Shown here piece after piece: positions 34,736 to 44,405 of a DNA stretch of 64,000 bases. A program made the translations under genes and the position numbers. The DNA lies in NCBI GenBank assembly GCA_964390725.1, contig CAYMIW010000001.1, positions 62,001 through 126,000 on the forward strand, given 5' to 3'. Source of the DNA: JAABTH01 sp964390725 (GTDB lineage: Bacteria > Bacillota > Dethiobacteria > DTU022). Numbering within the stretch: the stretch's first letter is position 1; the number at the start of each line of letters is the position of its first letter. Below the pieces are notes generated by a model. That model worked only from the letters and a program-made list of their open reading frames with translations, had not been told where the DNA came from and searched no databases.

Positions 34736-35299
34736 ATGCCAGATTATATTATTGAACTTGCTCAACCTGAACATGTGGTCTTTCTTCCATCAATTGAAAG
34801 GGCTGCAGCTGAAGTGTTCCCTGCTGGTATGATCCCGGATAAGGTGAAAGAAAGTGTAATGCTGGTAGAATATCTTGAAGAAGCGCAGTCCAGGGGGCAG
34901 CTGTGGGTGGCTTTGACAGCAGGGGATCAACCAATCGGGTTTGCTATGGTTACTGATGAAGGCAATGAAGCAATGCTGGCTGAAATCGATGTTCACCCCG
35001 ATCATCAGAAAAAAGGCCTTGGCAGAAGGTTGGTTTTAGAAGCGGTTCAATGGGCTTACAAAGCAGGATACCAGGGTATAAGCCTGACAACTTTTAAAGA
35101 TATTCCCTGGAACGCCCCATTTTATGAGTCAATTGGTTTCAGACAGTTGAATCGTAAAGAGCTGTCAACAAACCTCCACAGTATTTTAAACAATGAAGAA
35201 AAGCTTGGTTTGACCGGAAGAGTAGCCATGTATCTCGATTTCCGGGGAGTAGAGCAGCAAGATTCCAGACCTGTCAAAGGTAACCTTTCAGGATTATAA
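34736..35299 (+). CDS. GNAT family N-acetyltransferase
   Basis: 187 residues from the ATG at 34736, 8 bases after GGAAGGA; a GTG three bases earlier is possible. Motif A for acetyl-CoA is clear (EIDVHPDHQKKGLGRRLV), followed by ISLTTFKDIPWNAPFYESIG and FRQL, typical of the GNAT C-terminal half. The substrate is unknown. It is followed by a two-component system after a 68-base gap; no functional link is evident. Confidence 0.88.
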   Translation: MPDYIIELAQPEHVVFLPSIERAAAEVFPAGMIPDKVKESVMLVEYLEEAQSRGQLWVALTAGDQPIGFAMVTDEGNEAMLAEIDVHPDHQKKGLGRRLVLEAVQWAYKAGYQGISLTTFKDIPWNAPFYESIGFRQLNRKELSTNLHSILNNEEKLGLTGRVAMYLDFRGVEQQDSRPVKGNLSGL

Positions 35300-35367
35300 C
35301 CTGATTAAAAAACCGGTTGAGGTTGTCGGCATCGCTGCCTCAGTCGAGTAGATAAGGAAGCTGCCTG

Positions 35368-36552
35368 ATGGATCGCAAAACTCTTACAATTCTTAATTTC
35401 GGTAAATACGGCGGTTTTATAGCTGTTCTGTGGTTGGCAATTAATAACGCCGGTTTTGATTTGTCCGGTGCGATTATACCGTTTGTGTTTATTTTTGCCC
35501 TGGATAATGTGCGCACCTACTATTTAGACAGTAAACTACCTGTTTTCAGTGAGCCAACCCTGTACCTTCAGGCCTTGTTAACCCTGGTTTTCATTTTTCT
35601 GGATGGTTCCACCCTCGGTGGAATTCTGTTGATTATCCTGATTGCCGAAAGCAAGCTCTCTTATTCTCACACCAGTGGAGAGAATATATTTTTATTATCA
35701 CTGGCCGGGTTTCCAGCAGCTAGCGCACTGGCCTTATTGCGCAGTTCAGAATTAAATTGGGGGAATATGGCTGCTTCTCTTGTTAATATGCTTTTTTTCT
35801 TTTTTGTCTATGCCGTTACGAAAATGGCCCGTCGGCAAATGGATGAAAGAAAAAGGGCAGAGAATGCCCTGGAACAGCTTGATCGTTCAAAGCGTGATCT
35901 TGAACTGGCCTATAATAAGCTGGTTGAAGTCAGCAAAGAAAAGGAACACCTGGCAGCGGTTGAAGAGCGTTCACGCCTGGCCCGTGAACTGCATGATACC
36001 CTGGCCCATAGCCTGACAGCGATTATTGTCAGCCTGGAAGCAGGCAAAAGGATTGCCCTGAAAGAACCCCGGAAAGCCCTGGAAGAAATCATAAAAAGCC
36101 AGGAACAGGCCCGCAAGGGGCTGGATGAAGTCCGCCTGACTGTTAAAGCGCTGCGCAGTGATAGTTTGGCGGATGTTGATTTTGCTGCCGCCGTCAAAAA
36201 TTTTGCCCGTGATTATTCCGGGAGCGGGATAGAGATATCTTACCAGGCTGATCAAGACGTTATGTTGTCCAGAAATTACGAAACAGTGTTTTACAGGATT
36301 ATTCAGGAAAGTATAACCAACAGTATTCGCCACGGTCATGCCACGGCCATTGATATTTTTATCCGGCAGTTTAATGGCCGGCTGTTGCTTGAGGTGATTG
36401 ATAACGGCAGTGGTAGTGAAGGTTTAGTTGAGGGTTACGGTTTGCAGGGTATTCGTGAAAGAGCTGCTTCAATAGGCGGTGAGGTTGCTTTTGATAACCT
36501 GGATACAGGCGGATTTAAAGTCAGTGTAAGCCTGAAGGAGATTAAACAATGA
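35368..36552 (+). CDS. Sensor histidine kinase, NarL/HisKA_3 type
   Basis: 394 residues. About five hydrophobic segments (residues 10-150) make a membrane sensor with almost no extracellular domain. A coiled coil (about 155-200) leads into the HisKA_3 phosphoacceptor box with His209 (ERSRLARELHDTLAHSLTA). A HATPase domain (DNGSGSEGLVEGYGLQGIRE) follows. Intramembrane-sensing kinases of this kind (LiaS/DesK-like) often respond to envelope or lipid stress. The stop overlaps the response regulator start by 4 bases. Confidence 0.93.
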   Translation: MDRKTLTILNFGKYGGFIAVLWLAINNAGFDLSGAIIPFVFIFALDNVRTYYLDSKLPVFSEPTLYLQALLTLVFIFLDGSTLGGILLIILIAESKLSYSHTSGENIFLLSLAGFPAASALALLRSSELNWGNMAASLVNMLFFFFVYAVTKMARRQMDERKRAENALEQLDRSKRDLELAYNKLVEVSKEKEHLAAVEERSRLARELHDTLAHSLTAIIVSLEAGKRIALKEPRKALEEIIKSQEQARKGLDEVRLTVKALRSDSLADVDFAAAVKNFARDYSGSGIEISYQADQDVMLSRNYETVFYRIIQESITNSIRHGHATAIDIFIRQFNGRLLLEVIDNGSGSEGLVEGYGLQGIRERAASIGGEVAFDNLDTGGFKVSVSLKEIKQ

Positions 36553-37208
36553 GAAAAAAGATCAAGGTAATCATAGCTGATGATCAACGCCTGATGAGAG
36601 AAGGTCTTAAAACCATCCTTGAACTGGAAGAAGATATTGAAGTGGTTTCAACGGCAGTTAACGGACAGGAAGCGGTTGATTTAAGCCTGCAGCACCAACC
36701 AGACATAGTTTTAATGGATATCCGGATGCCTGAAATGGATGGCGTGGAAGCAACCCGCCGGATAGTCTCCGAAGGTATAGGCACAAGAATAATTATTGTT
36801 ACTACATTTGATGATGATGAGTTGATTATTAAAGCACTGAAAGCGGGGGCAAAAACTTATGTGTTAAAAGATCTGCCCTCGGAAAAGCTGCTTTTTGTAA
36901 TAAGGGCCACTCACCGGGGAGATATAATTTTGCAGCCTGAAATAGCAGCAAAGCTTGTTGAAAGGGCTTTTGAAAGTGGCGGAGTTAAGAATGAAAGTAA
37001 TCAGGAGGGCAGCTTGACGGAGCTCACAGAAAGAGAAAGGGATATACTGGCCTTGATGGCTGAAGGTTTGAGTAACAGTGATATTGCAGGTAAACTATTT
37101 TTAAGTGAGGGTACAGTAAAAAACCAGGTAAGTGTTATTTATAGTAAACTGGGAACAAGCGATAGAACCCAGGCAGTTTTACTGGCTATTAAGAACAAGC
37201 TGGTCTAA
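36549..37208 (+). CDS. Response regulator, NarL/LuxR family
   Basis: 219 residues. Receiver domain with the acidic pair Asp11/Asp12, phosphoacceptor Asp57 (VLMDIRMPEMDG), Thr in IIVTTFDDDE and Lys in YVLKDLPSEKL. A LuxR-type helix-turn-helix occupies the C-terminus (LTERERDILALMAEGLSNSD, LFLSEGTVKNQV). It is coupled to the kinase gene and ends at a terminator. The next gene, a LiaF-like membrane protein, may be a regulon member or partner. Confidence 0.95.
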   Translation: MRKKIKVIIADDQRLMREGLKTILELEEDIEVVSTAVNGQEAVDLSLQHQPDIVLMDIRMPEMDGVEATRRIVSEGIGTRIIIVTTFDDDELIIKALKAGAKTYVLKDLPSEKLLFVIRATHRGDIILQPEIAAKLVERAFESGGVKNESNQEGSLTELTERERDILALMAEGLSNSDIAGKLFLSEGTVKNQVSVIYSKLGTSDRTQAVLLAIKNKLV

Positions 37209-37227
37209 TATATTTCTGCAATTTATG

Positions 37228-37283
37228 ACCCCGGTAATATTGGCAGGTGACAATTTAGTTACTGCAGTGACTGGGGTTTTTTT
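37228..37283 (+). terminator. Intrinsic terminator after the response regulator
   Basis: ACCCCGGT (37228-37235) pairs with ACTGGGGT (37270-37277) at the base of a longer imperfect stem, also containing GCAG/CTGC, and is followed by seven T. Confidence 0.75.
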
Positions 37284-37387
37284 ATGCCAACCTTTAGAAT
37301 TAAAGCGTAAGGTTTTTTGATAATAGTTAATAACGTTTTTGCCACGATGGTTTGACGATTATTTGTATGAAGAAGGAGGAAAATATA

Positions 37388-37906
37388 ATGGGTAAAAAAG
37401 TTACTGGCGGTATTCTTTTGATTGTAGTGGGAGTATTTCTTTTGTTGAATCAGCTGGGGTTGATTATGGGGCAGACTTTTTTGTTTCTGCTGGCCAGCGG
37501 TTTTATTGCTGTTTATTTCCTGCTCGGTGGCAGGAAAGAATATGGAAACGTAGGGTTTTTGATTCCGGGTGTGATTTTACTGTCTATTGCATCATTTGCG
37601 TCATTATCGGATAGAGTTGACGAATTAAGCCCGGTATTTTTTTTCCTTGGTTTAAGCCTCAGCTTCTTCATTGTATTTGCTCTTCACACTTACTGGTTTA
37701 AGAACCTGGATAATGGAGATCGCTTCTGGCCTGTTTACCCGGCAGGAGGATTGCTGCTATTGGCCGGAATTATTGGCCTTGGTTTGTCTGGCAGGTTTGT
37801 AGAGTCACTGGGCTTGTTGAATTACTTCTGGGTTATTGTCTTGATCGGAATCGGGGCATGGCTGGTATTCAGCAGCTTAAAAAAACAGGGGAAAAAGAAT
37901 AACTGA
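37388..37906 (+). CDS. Polytopic membrane protein with LiaI/LiaF-like transmembrane region
   Basis: 172 residues from the ATG at 37388, after AAGGAGG; earlier in-frame starts have no site. About six hydrophobic segments occur in three hairpins. The first (VTGGILLIVVGVFLLLNQLG) is the repeated motif of LiaI/LiaF-type membrane domains, and a similar segment recurs near the end (FWVIVLIGIGAWLVFSSL). The C-terminus is basic. It lies downstream of a LiaS/NarL-type two-component pair, which makes a cell-envelope stress role plausible. Function not established. Confidence 0.75.
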   Translation: MGKKVTGGILLIVVGVFLLLNQLGLIMGQTFLFLLASGFIAVYFLLGGRKEYGNVGFLIPGVILLSIASFASLSDRVDELSPVFFFLGLSLSFFIVFALHTYWFKNLDNGDRFWPVYPAGGLLLLAGIIGLGLSGRFVESLGLLNYFWVIVLIGIGAWLVFSSLKKQGKKNN

Positions 37907-37932
37907 AAGTAGTAAAACAGGTCATTTTAATG

Positions 37933-37960
37933 AAGGGGGCAGCTTGTAATGCCCCCTTTT
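37933..37960. terminator. Bidirectional terminator
   Basis: AAGGGGGCA (37933-37941) pairs with TGCCCCCTT (37950-37958) around an 8-base loop, with T4 on one side and short A on the other. It lies between a rightward membrane-protein gene and the leftward P-ATPase gene. Confidence 0.85.
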
Positions 37961-37966
37961 AAAATA

Positions 37967-40576
37967 TTATTCCTTTTTTATCAAGCCTGCAAGTTTTGCT
38001 ATTTCAATAACCGGGATGGGAATTATTGATAATAATAAAGCAGTCAGGTACATCTCCGGAGAAAGCCGGGCAAGCCTGAAAGCATAGGCAAGTGAAGGCA
38101 TAAAAACAACCAGGGCAACCATAAATGTTGAAAAAAGGGCTGCGAAGCAGATGATTTTATTAGAGAATATTCCAATCATAAACAATGAACGGTTAGAGCG
38201 CATATTAAAAGCATGAAAGATTTGTGATAGAGCCAGCACTATAAAGGCCATGGTCCGACCTTCGATAATACTGCCGTCTGCATTTCTGCCGATTGTGAAA
38301 GCAAGCAGGGTCAGTATGGCGAACATTATTCCCTGAAGAATAATTCGCAGGCCAAAACCTCCTGTAAAGATGCTTTCTTCCCTCGGTCTTGGTTTGCGGG
38401 CCATAACATTGTCCTCCACAGGTTCCATGCCCAGGGCTATGGCTGGAAAACTATCGGTGACAAGGTTAATCCAGAGAAGCTGCACTGAAAGAAGGGGTGA
38501 TATTTTCCAAATAATCATGGCCAGGAAGACTGTCAATAGTTCTCCGATATTGGTGCCGAGTAAAAACCCAACTACTTTCCTGATATTGTCATAAATACCG
38601 CGACCTTCGCGTACCGCATCGACAATAGTAGCAAAGTTGTCGTCTGTCAGGACCATATCGGCCGCGCCCTTGGCTACATCCGTTCCGGTTATGCCCATAG
38701 CACAGCCGATATCAGCAGCCTTAAGAGCAGGAGCATCGTTCACTCCGTCGCCGGTCATTGCAACTATGTTACCGGTGCTTTGCCAAGCTCTGACAATGCG
38801 TATTTTATCGGCAGGAGAAACCCGGGCATAAACTGATACCCCGCTAACCTGTTCTTTCAGCTCCTGGTCAGACATTATTTCCAGGTTATCGATGTTAACT
38901 GCCCGATCCCCTTCCCGTAGTATACCGAGCTCGGAAGCAATAGCTGACGCCGTCAGAATATTGTCCCCGGTGATCATAACCGGTCTGATTCCAGCCTGGC
39001 GGCAGGTTGATACTGCTTTCCTGGCTTCGGAACGGGGCGGGTCAATCATACTCAGCAGACCTAAAAAAGTCAGGTCGCTTTCCAGGAAATCAGCCCCGGG
39101 ATTTGGGGGTAGCTCTGCTATTTCTTTATAAGCAACGCCAAGAACCCTTAAAGCCTGTTTGCTCATGTTATCTGTGAACCTGCGGGCAGTATCGATATCT
39201 CCCCTGGTGCACCTTTTGGCCAGATTGTCGAAGGCGCCTTTAACGATAACTGTTTTATCCCCGTTGATACTATTAACGGTGGTCATTAATTTGCGCTCTG
39301 AATCAAAAGGCAATTCGGCTAACCGGGGATACTTTTCTTCTAGCAGCTCTTTCAAGAGCCCGTTATTATGAGCAGCCTGGATAATTGCAGTTTCGGTAGG
39401 ATCACCGATATATTTTGCAGAACCATTTTCAAACCCTATTCTTCCATCGCTGCATAAGGTGGAGAGGAGAAGGAGGTTTTTTGCTGCAGGGCTGTTGTCC
39501 ATACTCACTTTTTCCAGTTCAGATTTACCTTCCAGGTACAAATGGATCAGGGTCATTTTATTTTCAGTAAGAGTTCCGGTTTTATCAGAACATATTACAG
39601 AAGCACTGCCCAGTGTTTCTACAGCAGGAAGCCGGCGTATTATCGCCTTGCGCCTGACCATTCGCTGAACACCCATCGCCAGTACTACTGTTACTATTGC
39701 CGGTAGTCCTTCCGGTATAGCTGATACAGCAAGGGCCACTGAGATCATGAATATTTCTATGACAGGCATACCTTCAAGCAGCCCTATGGCAAATATTACG
39801 GCACAGGCAGCCAGGGCGGCAAGGCCAAGATATTTGCCCAGCCTGGCCAGTTTAAACTGCAGGGGTGTTTGGCCCTCTTCCTCTCTATCAAGAAGATCGG
39901 CAATCTTGCCTATTTCTGTTTTCATCCCAGTGGCAGTTACTACTGCGGTTGCCCTTCCGGAAGAGATAGCGCAACTTGAGAAAACCATGTTACGTCGATC
40001 TCCAAGGGGAACCTGGTTTTGGACAACCATGGAGGCCTCTTTTTCTACCGGAACTGATTCGCCGGTGAGAGCAGATTCCTCTGATTTCAGATTGGCAGAG
40101 CTGATCAGGCGGGCGTCTGCAGGGACAAAATCCCCGGCTTCCAGTAAAATGATATCACCAGGAACAAGTTGGGAAGCTTCAATGATCTTATTTTCTCCGT
40201 CACGAACAACCCGGGCATGAGGTGATGATAATTTTTTCAGGGCTTCTAATGCTTTTTCTGCCTTGCTCTCCTGGATTGTTCCGAGGATTGCATTAATGAA
40301 AACAATTAGGATGATTAAGGCTGACTCATAAAAATTTTCCCCTTCATATAGCGCAATAAAAAAAGAAATAGCAGCTGCGGCGATCAGGATCAGGATCATA
40401 ATGTCTTTGAATTGCTCAAAGAAACGCTGCAGGTTATTCTTTTTTTTACTTTCCCGGATAGTGTTTTCTCCGTATTCAGCCAGGCGTTTTTTTGTCTCGC
40501 TGATGGTCAGTCCTGTTTTTATATTTACTTCAAGCTTCTTTACAACATCAATTGCTGTTTGCTGATATGCCGACAA
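37967..40576 (-). CDS. P-type Ca2+-transporting ATPase (PacL/SERCA-like)
   Basis: About 869 residues. All P2-type ATPase motifs are present: TGES actuator loop, AVSAIPEGLPAIVT in M4, phosphorylation site CSDKTGTLTENKM, KGAFDNL in the nucleotide domain, and MTGDGVNDAPALKAADIG. M6 reads INLVTDSFPAIALGMEP, whose Asn and Asp bind Ca2+. The likely role is Ca2+ export from the cytoplasm. The ATG at 40591 has no ribosome site, but GGAGG just inside it serves a TTG at 40576, which I prefer. Single-gene unit. Confidence 0.93.
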   Translation of the reverse strand: MSAYQQTAIDVVKKLEVNIKTGLTISETKKRLAEYGENTIRESKKKNNLQRFFEQFKDIMILILIAAAAISFFIALYEGENFYESALIILIVFINAILGTIQESKAEKALEALKKLSSPHARVVRDGENKIIEASQLVPGDIILLEAGDFVPADARLISSANLKSEESALTGESVPVEKEASMVVQNQVPLGDRRNMVFSSCAISSGRATAVVTATGMKTEIGKIADLLDREEEGQTPLQFKLARLGKYLGLAALAACAVIFAIGLLEGMPVIEIFMISVALAVSAIPEGLPAIVTVVLAMGVQRMVRRKAIIRRLPAVETLGSASVICSDKTGTLTENKMTLIHLYLEGKSELEKVSMDNSPAAKNLLLLSTLCSDGRIGFENGSAKYIGDPTETAIIQAAHNNGLLKELLEEKYPRLAELPFDSERKLMTTVNSINGDKTVIVKGAFDNLAKRCTRGDIDTARRFTDNMSKQALRVLGVAYKEIAELPPNPGADFLESDLTFLGLLSMIDPPRSEARKAVSTCRQAGIRPVMITGDNILTASAIASELGILREGDRAVNIDNLEIMSDQELKEQVSGVSVYARVSPADKIRIVRAWQSTGNIVAMTGDGVNDAPALKAADIGCAMGITGTDVAKGAADMVLTDDNFATIVDAVREGRGIYDNIRKVVGFLLGTNIGELLTVFLAMIIWKISPLLSVQLLWINLVTDSFPAIALGMEPVEDNVMARKPRPREESIFTGGFGLRIILQGIMFAILTLLAFTIGRNADGSIIEGRTMAFIVLALSQIFHAFNMRSNRSLFMIGIFSNKIICFAALFSTFMVALVVFMPSLAYAFRLARLSPEMYLTALLLSIIPIPVIEIAKLAGLIKKE

Positions 40577-40720
40577 CGACAGCGCCTCCATAATTAGTGA
40601 TTGCCAAATATTTATTTCGAAAATTAATGTTTTATTGCTGTTATTAACTAACCGGTTGTTTAATAATATTTTAAACACTTTTTCCCCCCTGTCAAGCGTC
40701 AAGAGTAAATATTTGTATGC

Positions 40721-41491
40721 TTAGAGGACTATTGTTTCCCCGTATGCGGGAACAATTACCGGAAGGCGGGGATATATGGATGAGACTTTTTTCTGAAATG
40801 GAATTATTTTTGCCGGGCTGGAGACAGGAGGAAAGGAATCATCATAATGGTGAAGGTATACAGCTTTTGGTGCAAGTTTTTCTATAAATTGCAGAGAATA
40901 ACAATCCAGATCGCTGCGCCCCTGGTATGGAATAGTGAGCAGGTCACATTTTTTCGGGTAGGTTTCATCCGGGTCAAGGTTGAGGCTGCCCAAATGTAAA
41001 ACGGTTTTCCCCCCGGCAGATATTTTGTAAATAAATACTTCTCCCTCGGGATATAGTTTGGCCAGCCTGGATATTTTTTTTACATCCTGCAGATTAGCCA
41101 GGGCCCTGCGGCTCAAAAGTGTCTTCAGAATATTTTTAAGATCGAACCGAATATGGCGGCCCCTGAGCACGCTAATTTCAATGGAACCTTTTTTAATTAC
41201 AGATCCTGGAGCAGTCAGGGCAATACGCCTTTGGTCAACTCCGTCTCTTAACAATATATTTGCTGCATCACGTGAACAGTAAACCATGGCATTGCCTGAC
41301 CCAAGAATATCGGGGACATCAATGATATGGTCGAAGTGGCTGTGGGTAATGAAAATGTTATCGAAAAGAGCAAATTGTTCAATTGTCGGAGTTGGAAGGT
41401 TTTTATTCAGCATGATGAAGGGATCAAACAGCAGTGCATCATTTTCGTTGTGAATTGAGATACTGGCTGTACCATACCATGTAATTTTCAT
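40721..41491 (-). CDS. MBL-fold metal-dependent hydrolase (UlaG-like)
   Basis: 256 residues of the metallo-beta-lactamase superfamily. The opening MKITWYGTASISI and the metal motif THSHFDHIID are followed by GRHIRF, a glycine-rich strand VLHLGSLNL and a C-terminal YLHHYDDSFPP. The pattern resembles UlaG/RomA-type hydrolases rather than glyoxalase II. The substrate is unknown. It lies immediately upstream (on its strand) of nothing recognisable and is probably monocistronic. Confidence 0.88.
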   Translation of the reverse strand: MKITWYGTASISIHNENDALLFDPFIMLNKNLPTPTIEQFALFDNIFITHSHFDHIIDVPDILGSGNAMVYCSRDAANILLRDGVDQRRIALTAPGSVIKKGSIEISVLRGRHIRFDLKNILKTLLSRRALANLQDVKKISRLAKLYPEGEVFIYKISAGGKTVLHLGSLNLDPDETYPKKCDLLTIPYQGRSDLDCYSLQFIEKLAPKAVYLHHYDDSFPPVSSPAKIIPFQKKVSSIYPRLPVIVPAYGETIVL

Positions 41492-41719
41492 TAAACCACT
41501 CCTCGTTACCCGGTTTAATAACCTGCCCGAACAGGACTGCTCAATTATTACTATCGGCTGGAATCAGGATTATTAAGCTATCTTGTTACATAATAATAAT
41601 AATCGTTAAAATAGTCAAACAATATCATGGTTCCTGTTTTAATCAAGTGGAACAGTTGGTTTGTTCAATGATATAATAATACCGATTATGATTTAATGAA
41701 TATAAAAGGATGTGATTAG

Positions 41720-42508
41720 ATGAGTGAGCTATTCTGGCAGGCGGCACTATTTATATTTTTTTATTTTTTGGTCTTTTTTTTAGTAGCCCAGGTTATTAAA
41801 AATAACTCAATTGTTGATATGGGTTGGGGAGCCGGTTTTGTTTTACTGGCCTTTTATACCCTGATCAGCCAGGGCGCTTATGTGGAAAGAAATATCTTAA
41901 TAACTATCCTTGTTGCAATTTGGGGTGGCAGACTTGCCTATCATATTGTCAGGCGAAACTGGGGTAAACCGGAAGATTTTCGTTATGCAAAATGGCGGAA
42001 AGATTGGGGCAAATGGCTTGTACCGCGGGCGTTTCTCCAGATTTTTATGCTCCAGGGTTTTTTTATGCTGGTTATCGGGTATCCTATAATCCTGGTTAAT
42101 GCTAACCCGTCAGCCGGCTTAAATATTTTAGATTACCTGGGGATCCTGGTATGGATAATTGGCTTTTATTTCGAATCTGTCGGAGATAAGCAGCTGGCAG
42201 ACTTCAAAAAAGATCCTGGCAACAAGGGGAAGATAATCAAACACGGACTGTGGAGATATACCCGTCATCCCAATTATTTTGGCGAAGTAACGATGTGGTG
42301 GGGCATCTTCCTGGTTTCCCTTTCTGTGCCCGGGGGATATACGGCTATCATTAGTCCACTGACTATAACCCTGTTGCTTCTTTATGTTTCGGGGGTTCCG
42401 ATGCTTGAAAGAAAATATAAGGATAATCCCGAGTTTCAACAATATGCTGAAGTTACCAGCCGTTTTTTCCCCTGGTTCCCGAAAAACAAACAGAAGGGAG
42501 ATGAATAA
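41720..42508 (+). CDS. DUF1295 membrane protein (steroid 5-alpha-reductase-like)
   Basis: 262 residues with about six to seven membrane segments. DUF1295 signatures: NNSIVDMGWG near the N-terminus, LAYHIVRRNWGKPEDFRYAK, and the C-terminal cofactor-binding pattern GLWRYTRHPNYFGEV shared with steroid reductases and isoprenylcysteine methyltransferases. Members are thought to be NAD(P)H-dependent reductases of lipids, but few are characterised. ATG at 41720 follows AAGGATGTGA. The DUF2177 gene begins 2 bases after its stop, so the two are co-transcribed. Confidence 0.9.
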   Translation: MSELFWQAALFIFFYFLVFFLVAQVIKNNSIVDMGWGAGFVLLAFYTLISQGAYVERNILITILVAIWGGRLAYHIVRRNWGKPEDFRYAKWRKDWGKWLVPRAFLQIFMLQGFFMLVIGYPIILVNANPSAGLNILDYLGILVWIIGFYFESVGDKQLADFKKDPGNKGKIIKHGLWRYTRHPNYFGEVTMWWGIFLVSLSVPGGYTAIISPLTITLLLLYVSGVPMLERKYKDNPEFQQYAEVTSRFFPWFPKNKQKGDE

Positions 42509-42510
42509 AG

Positions 42511-42915
42511 TTGGCTTTAAATTTATTATTACTTTACCTGGTTACCCTGGTTGCCTTTCTGATCATTGATCTGATTTGGCTTGGTCTGGTGGCAAGAAAG
42601 TTTTATCGTGAGCAGATCGGTTTCATTATGGCTCCGGCTGTTAACTGGCCTGCCGCGATTATTTTCTATTTACTTTACATTGCCGGTTTACTTTACTTTG
42701 TTACCTATCCTGCTATTGTGCGTGAGAGTATAGCTTACGCGACTTATTCAGGTGCTTTGTTTGGTTTGATCTGCTATGCTACTTATGACTTAACCAACCT
42801 GGCTACTTTAAAAAACTGGCCGCTTAAGGTTACTCTTATTGACCTGGTCTGGGGTAGTGTGTTATCAACCCTGCTGGCGATGGTCGGTTTTTTGTTCGGA
42901 CGTAATATTTTTTAA
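42511..42915 (+). CDS. DUF2177 family membrane protein
   Basis: 134 residues with four membrane segments; TTG start behind GAAGGGAG. DUF2177 features include LIIDLIWLGLVARKFYREQI, an Asn-Trp-Pro in the loop (VNWPAAI), GLICYATYDLTNLATLKNWP and DLVWGSVLSTLLA. Members have no proven function and often occur beside DUF1295 or cyclopropane-lipid genes. Its tight spacing to the DUF1295 gene suggests a joint role in lipid modification. Confidence 0.9.
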   Translation: MALNLLLLYLVTLVAFLIIDLIWLGLVARKFYREQIGFIMAPAVNWPAAIIFYLLYIAGLLYFVTYPAIVRESIAYATYSGALFGLICYATYDLTNLATLKNWPLKVTLIDLVWGSVLSTLLAMVGFLFGRNIF

Positions 42916-43028
42916 GTGGGTCTGCAGAGATATTATTAAAGACAATGAAAACAGGGTTCATTACTCATATTCCGGTTAGTGACGACCAGTAGTTTCAAGA
43001 ACAACCTTTCTGTCCCGCATGGTTTATT

Positions 43029-44405
43029 TTAACGAATCATAGTAGTGAGGGTTGGGATTGTTTCAGAAGCATTTCCCCAGATTGTCGTAACGGTATTTTT
43101 TTCATAAAGCAGGTTTTTTACGCCAGAGTAGCCGGGACGGTCATCAAGGTTAAAAATAATCACATGCCCGGCTTTTTCTGCTTCCAGGATAGGCATACCC
43201 GATATCGGGCAGTTTTCCACACTGTTTGCCGCAGGGTTGATAACGTCACAGGCGCCGACTGCTATAACCAGGTCTGTAGTTTGAAAGATCTGGTTTGCGC
43301 TTTCCAGATCAAGGAGCTTGTCATAATCAATTCCTGCTTCGGCCAGAAGAACATTCATGTGACCAGGCATTCTGCCTGCAACAGGATGAACGGCAAATTT
43401 AACCATTTTATTTTTTGCTTCAAGGGCAGCTGCTAATTCGGCAACAGCAGTTTGGGCCTGGGCGATCGCCATTCCGTAACCGGGAATAATTATAACTGAC
43501 CGGGCTTCACCTATAAGTGATTCCAGTGAAGAGCGGTTCTCATTATTGCCTGTTTCTGCACTGTGATTGACATTTTCCGGATCTCCAATCGGTTTTTTAG
43601 CTGATACAGTAGATGTAAAACCAGCCAGAACGGCTAGTAAACTACGGTTCATAGCCCTGCACATTATCCGGGTTAAAATGAGGCCTGCTACCCCTACCAG
43701 GGCTCCGGTGCCGGTGAGAATCAGGTTGCCTGCAGCGATACCGGCCAGTGAGGCGGCAATTCCGGAAAAAGCGTTTAATAGCGATATTGTAACTGGCATG
43801 TCGGCTCCACCGATACGCACGGCCATTAAAAGGCCGGCCAGCAGAGCGGTTATTATGATAGCGAAATGGAAAAATACCGTTTCGGGAGTGAGGCTTCCCA
43901 GGACTACAAAAAAAAGAGTGAGAAGGATCAAAATGTTTAGCAGGCGGCCCAGCCAGTTTATCCGGGGGAAGCTGTTCAGGGCCGACCCATGCAGCTTTAT
44001 TATCGCGATCATGCTTCCGCCCAGAGTTAAAGTGCCCAGAGAAACTGCCAACAGAGCAGTAAAGTTAAAGAAAACTCCGCTAATTAGTGCATTTAAGGCA
44101 ACATAAGCAATCAGTGCAGAAGCGGCACCTCCTAAACCGTTCAGGAGGGCAACCGTCTGCGGCATCTGAATCATTTTTACCTGTTGTCCCAGGATTAAAC
44201 CGGCGACTACCCCAATGGCGATAATTGCAACCGGCACTGAAAGAGGCTCCATGCCGTGCATGTTAATGGTGTAAATAACTGCCGCCAGCATTGATAAGGC
44301 ACCTAACCTATTTCCCCACAGTGCTGTGCGGGGTTTTTGCATCAGGCGAATCCCGGCCAGGAAACCGCTTATAATCAAGAGAGCAATAATGATTTTTACT
44401 GCCAC
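43029..44405 (-). CDS. pntB: NAD(P) transhydrogenase beta subunit PntB
   Basis: 458 residues, GTG start. The N-terminal half has about nine membrane helices forming the proton channel (GGAASALIAYVALNA, GSMIAIIKLHGS). The C-terminal domain III binds NADP(H): IIIPGYGMAIAQAQ, FAVHPVAGRMPGHMNVLLAE and AVGACDVINPAA. With the alpha subunits it uses the proton-motive force to drive NADPH formation from NADH. Last gene of the pntAA-pntAB-pntB operon, overlapping pntAB by 10 bases. Confidence 0.97.
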   Translation of the reverse strand: MAVKIIIALLIISGFLAGIRLMQKPRTALWGNRLGALSMLAAVIYTINMHGMEPLSVPVAIIAIGVVAGLILGQQVKMIQMPQTVALLNGLGGAASALIAYVALNALISGVFFNFTALLAVSLGTLTLGGSMIAIIKLHGSALNSFPRINWLGRLLNILILLTLFFVVLGSLTPETVFFHFAIIITALLAGLLMAVRIGGADMPVTISLLNAFSGIAASLAGIAAGNLILTGTGALVGVAGLILTRIMCRAMNRSLLAVLAGFTSTVSAKKPIGDPENVNHSAETGNNENRSSLESLIGEARSVIIIPGYGMAIAQAQTAVAELAAALEAKNKMVKFAVHPVAGRMPGHMNVLLAEAGIDYDKLLDLESANQIFQTTDLVIAVGACDVINPAANSVENCPISGMPILEAEKAGHVIIFNLDDRPGYSGVKNLLYEKNTVTTIWGNASETIPTLTTMIR

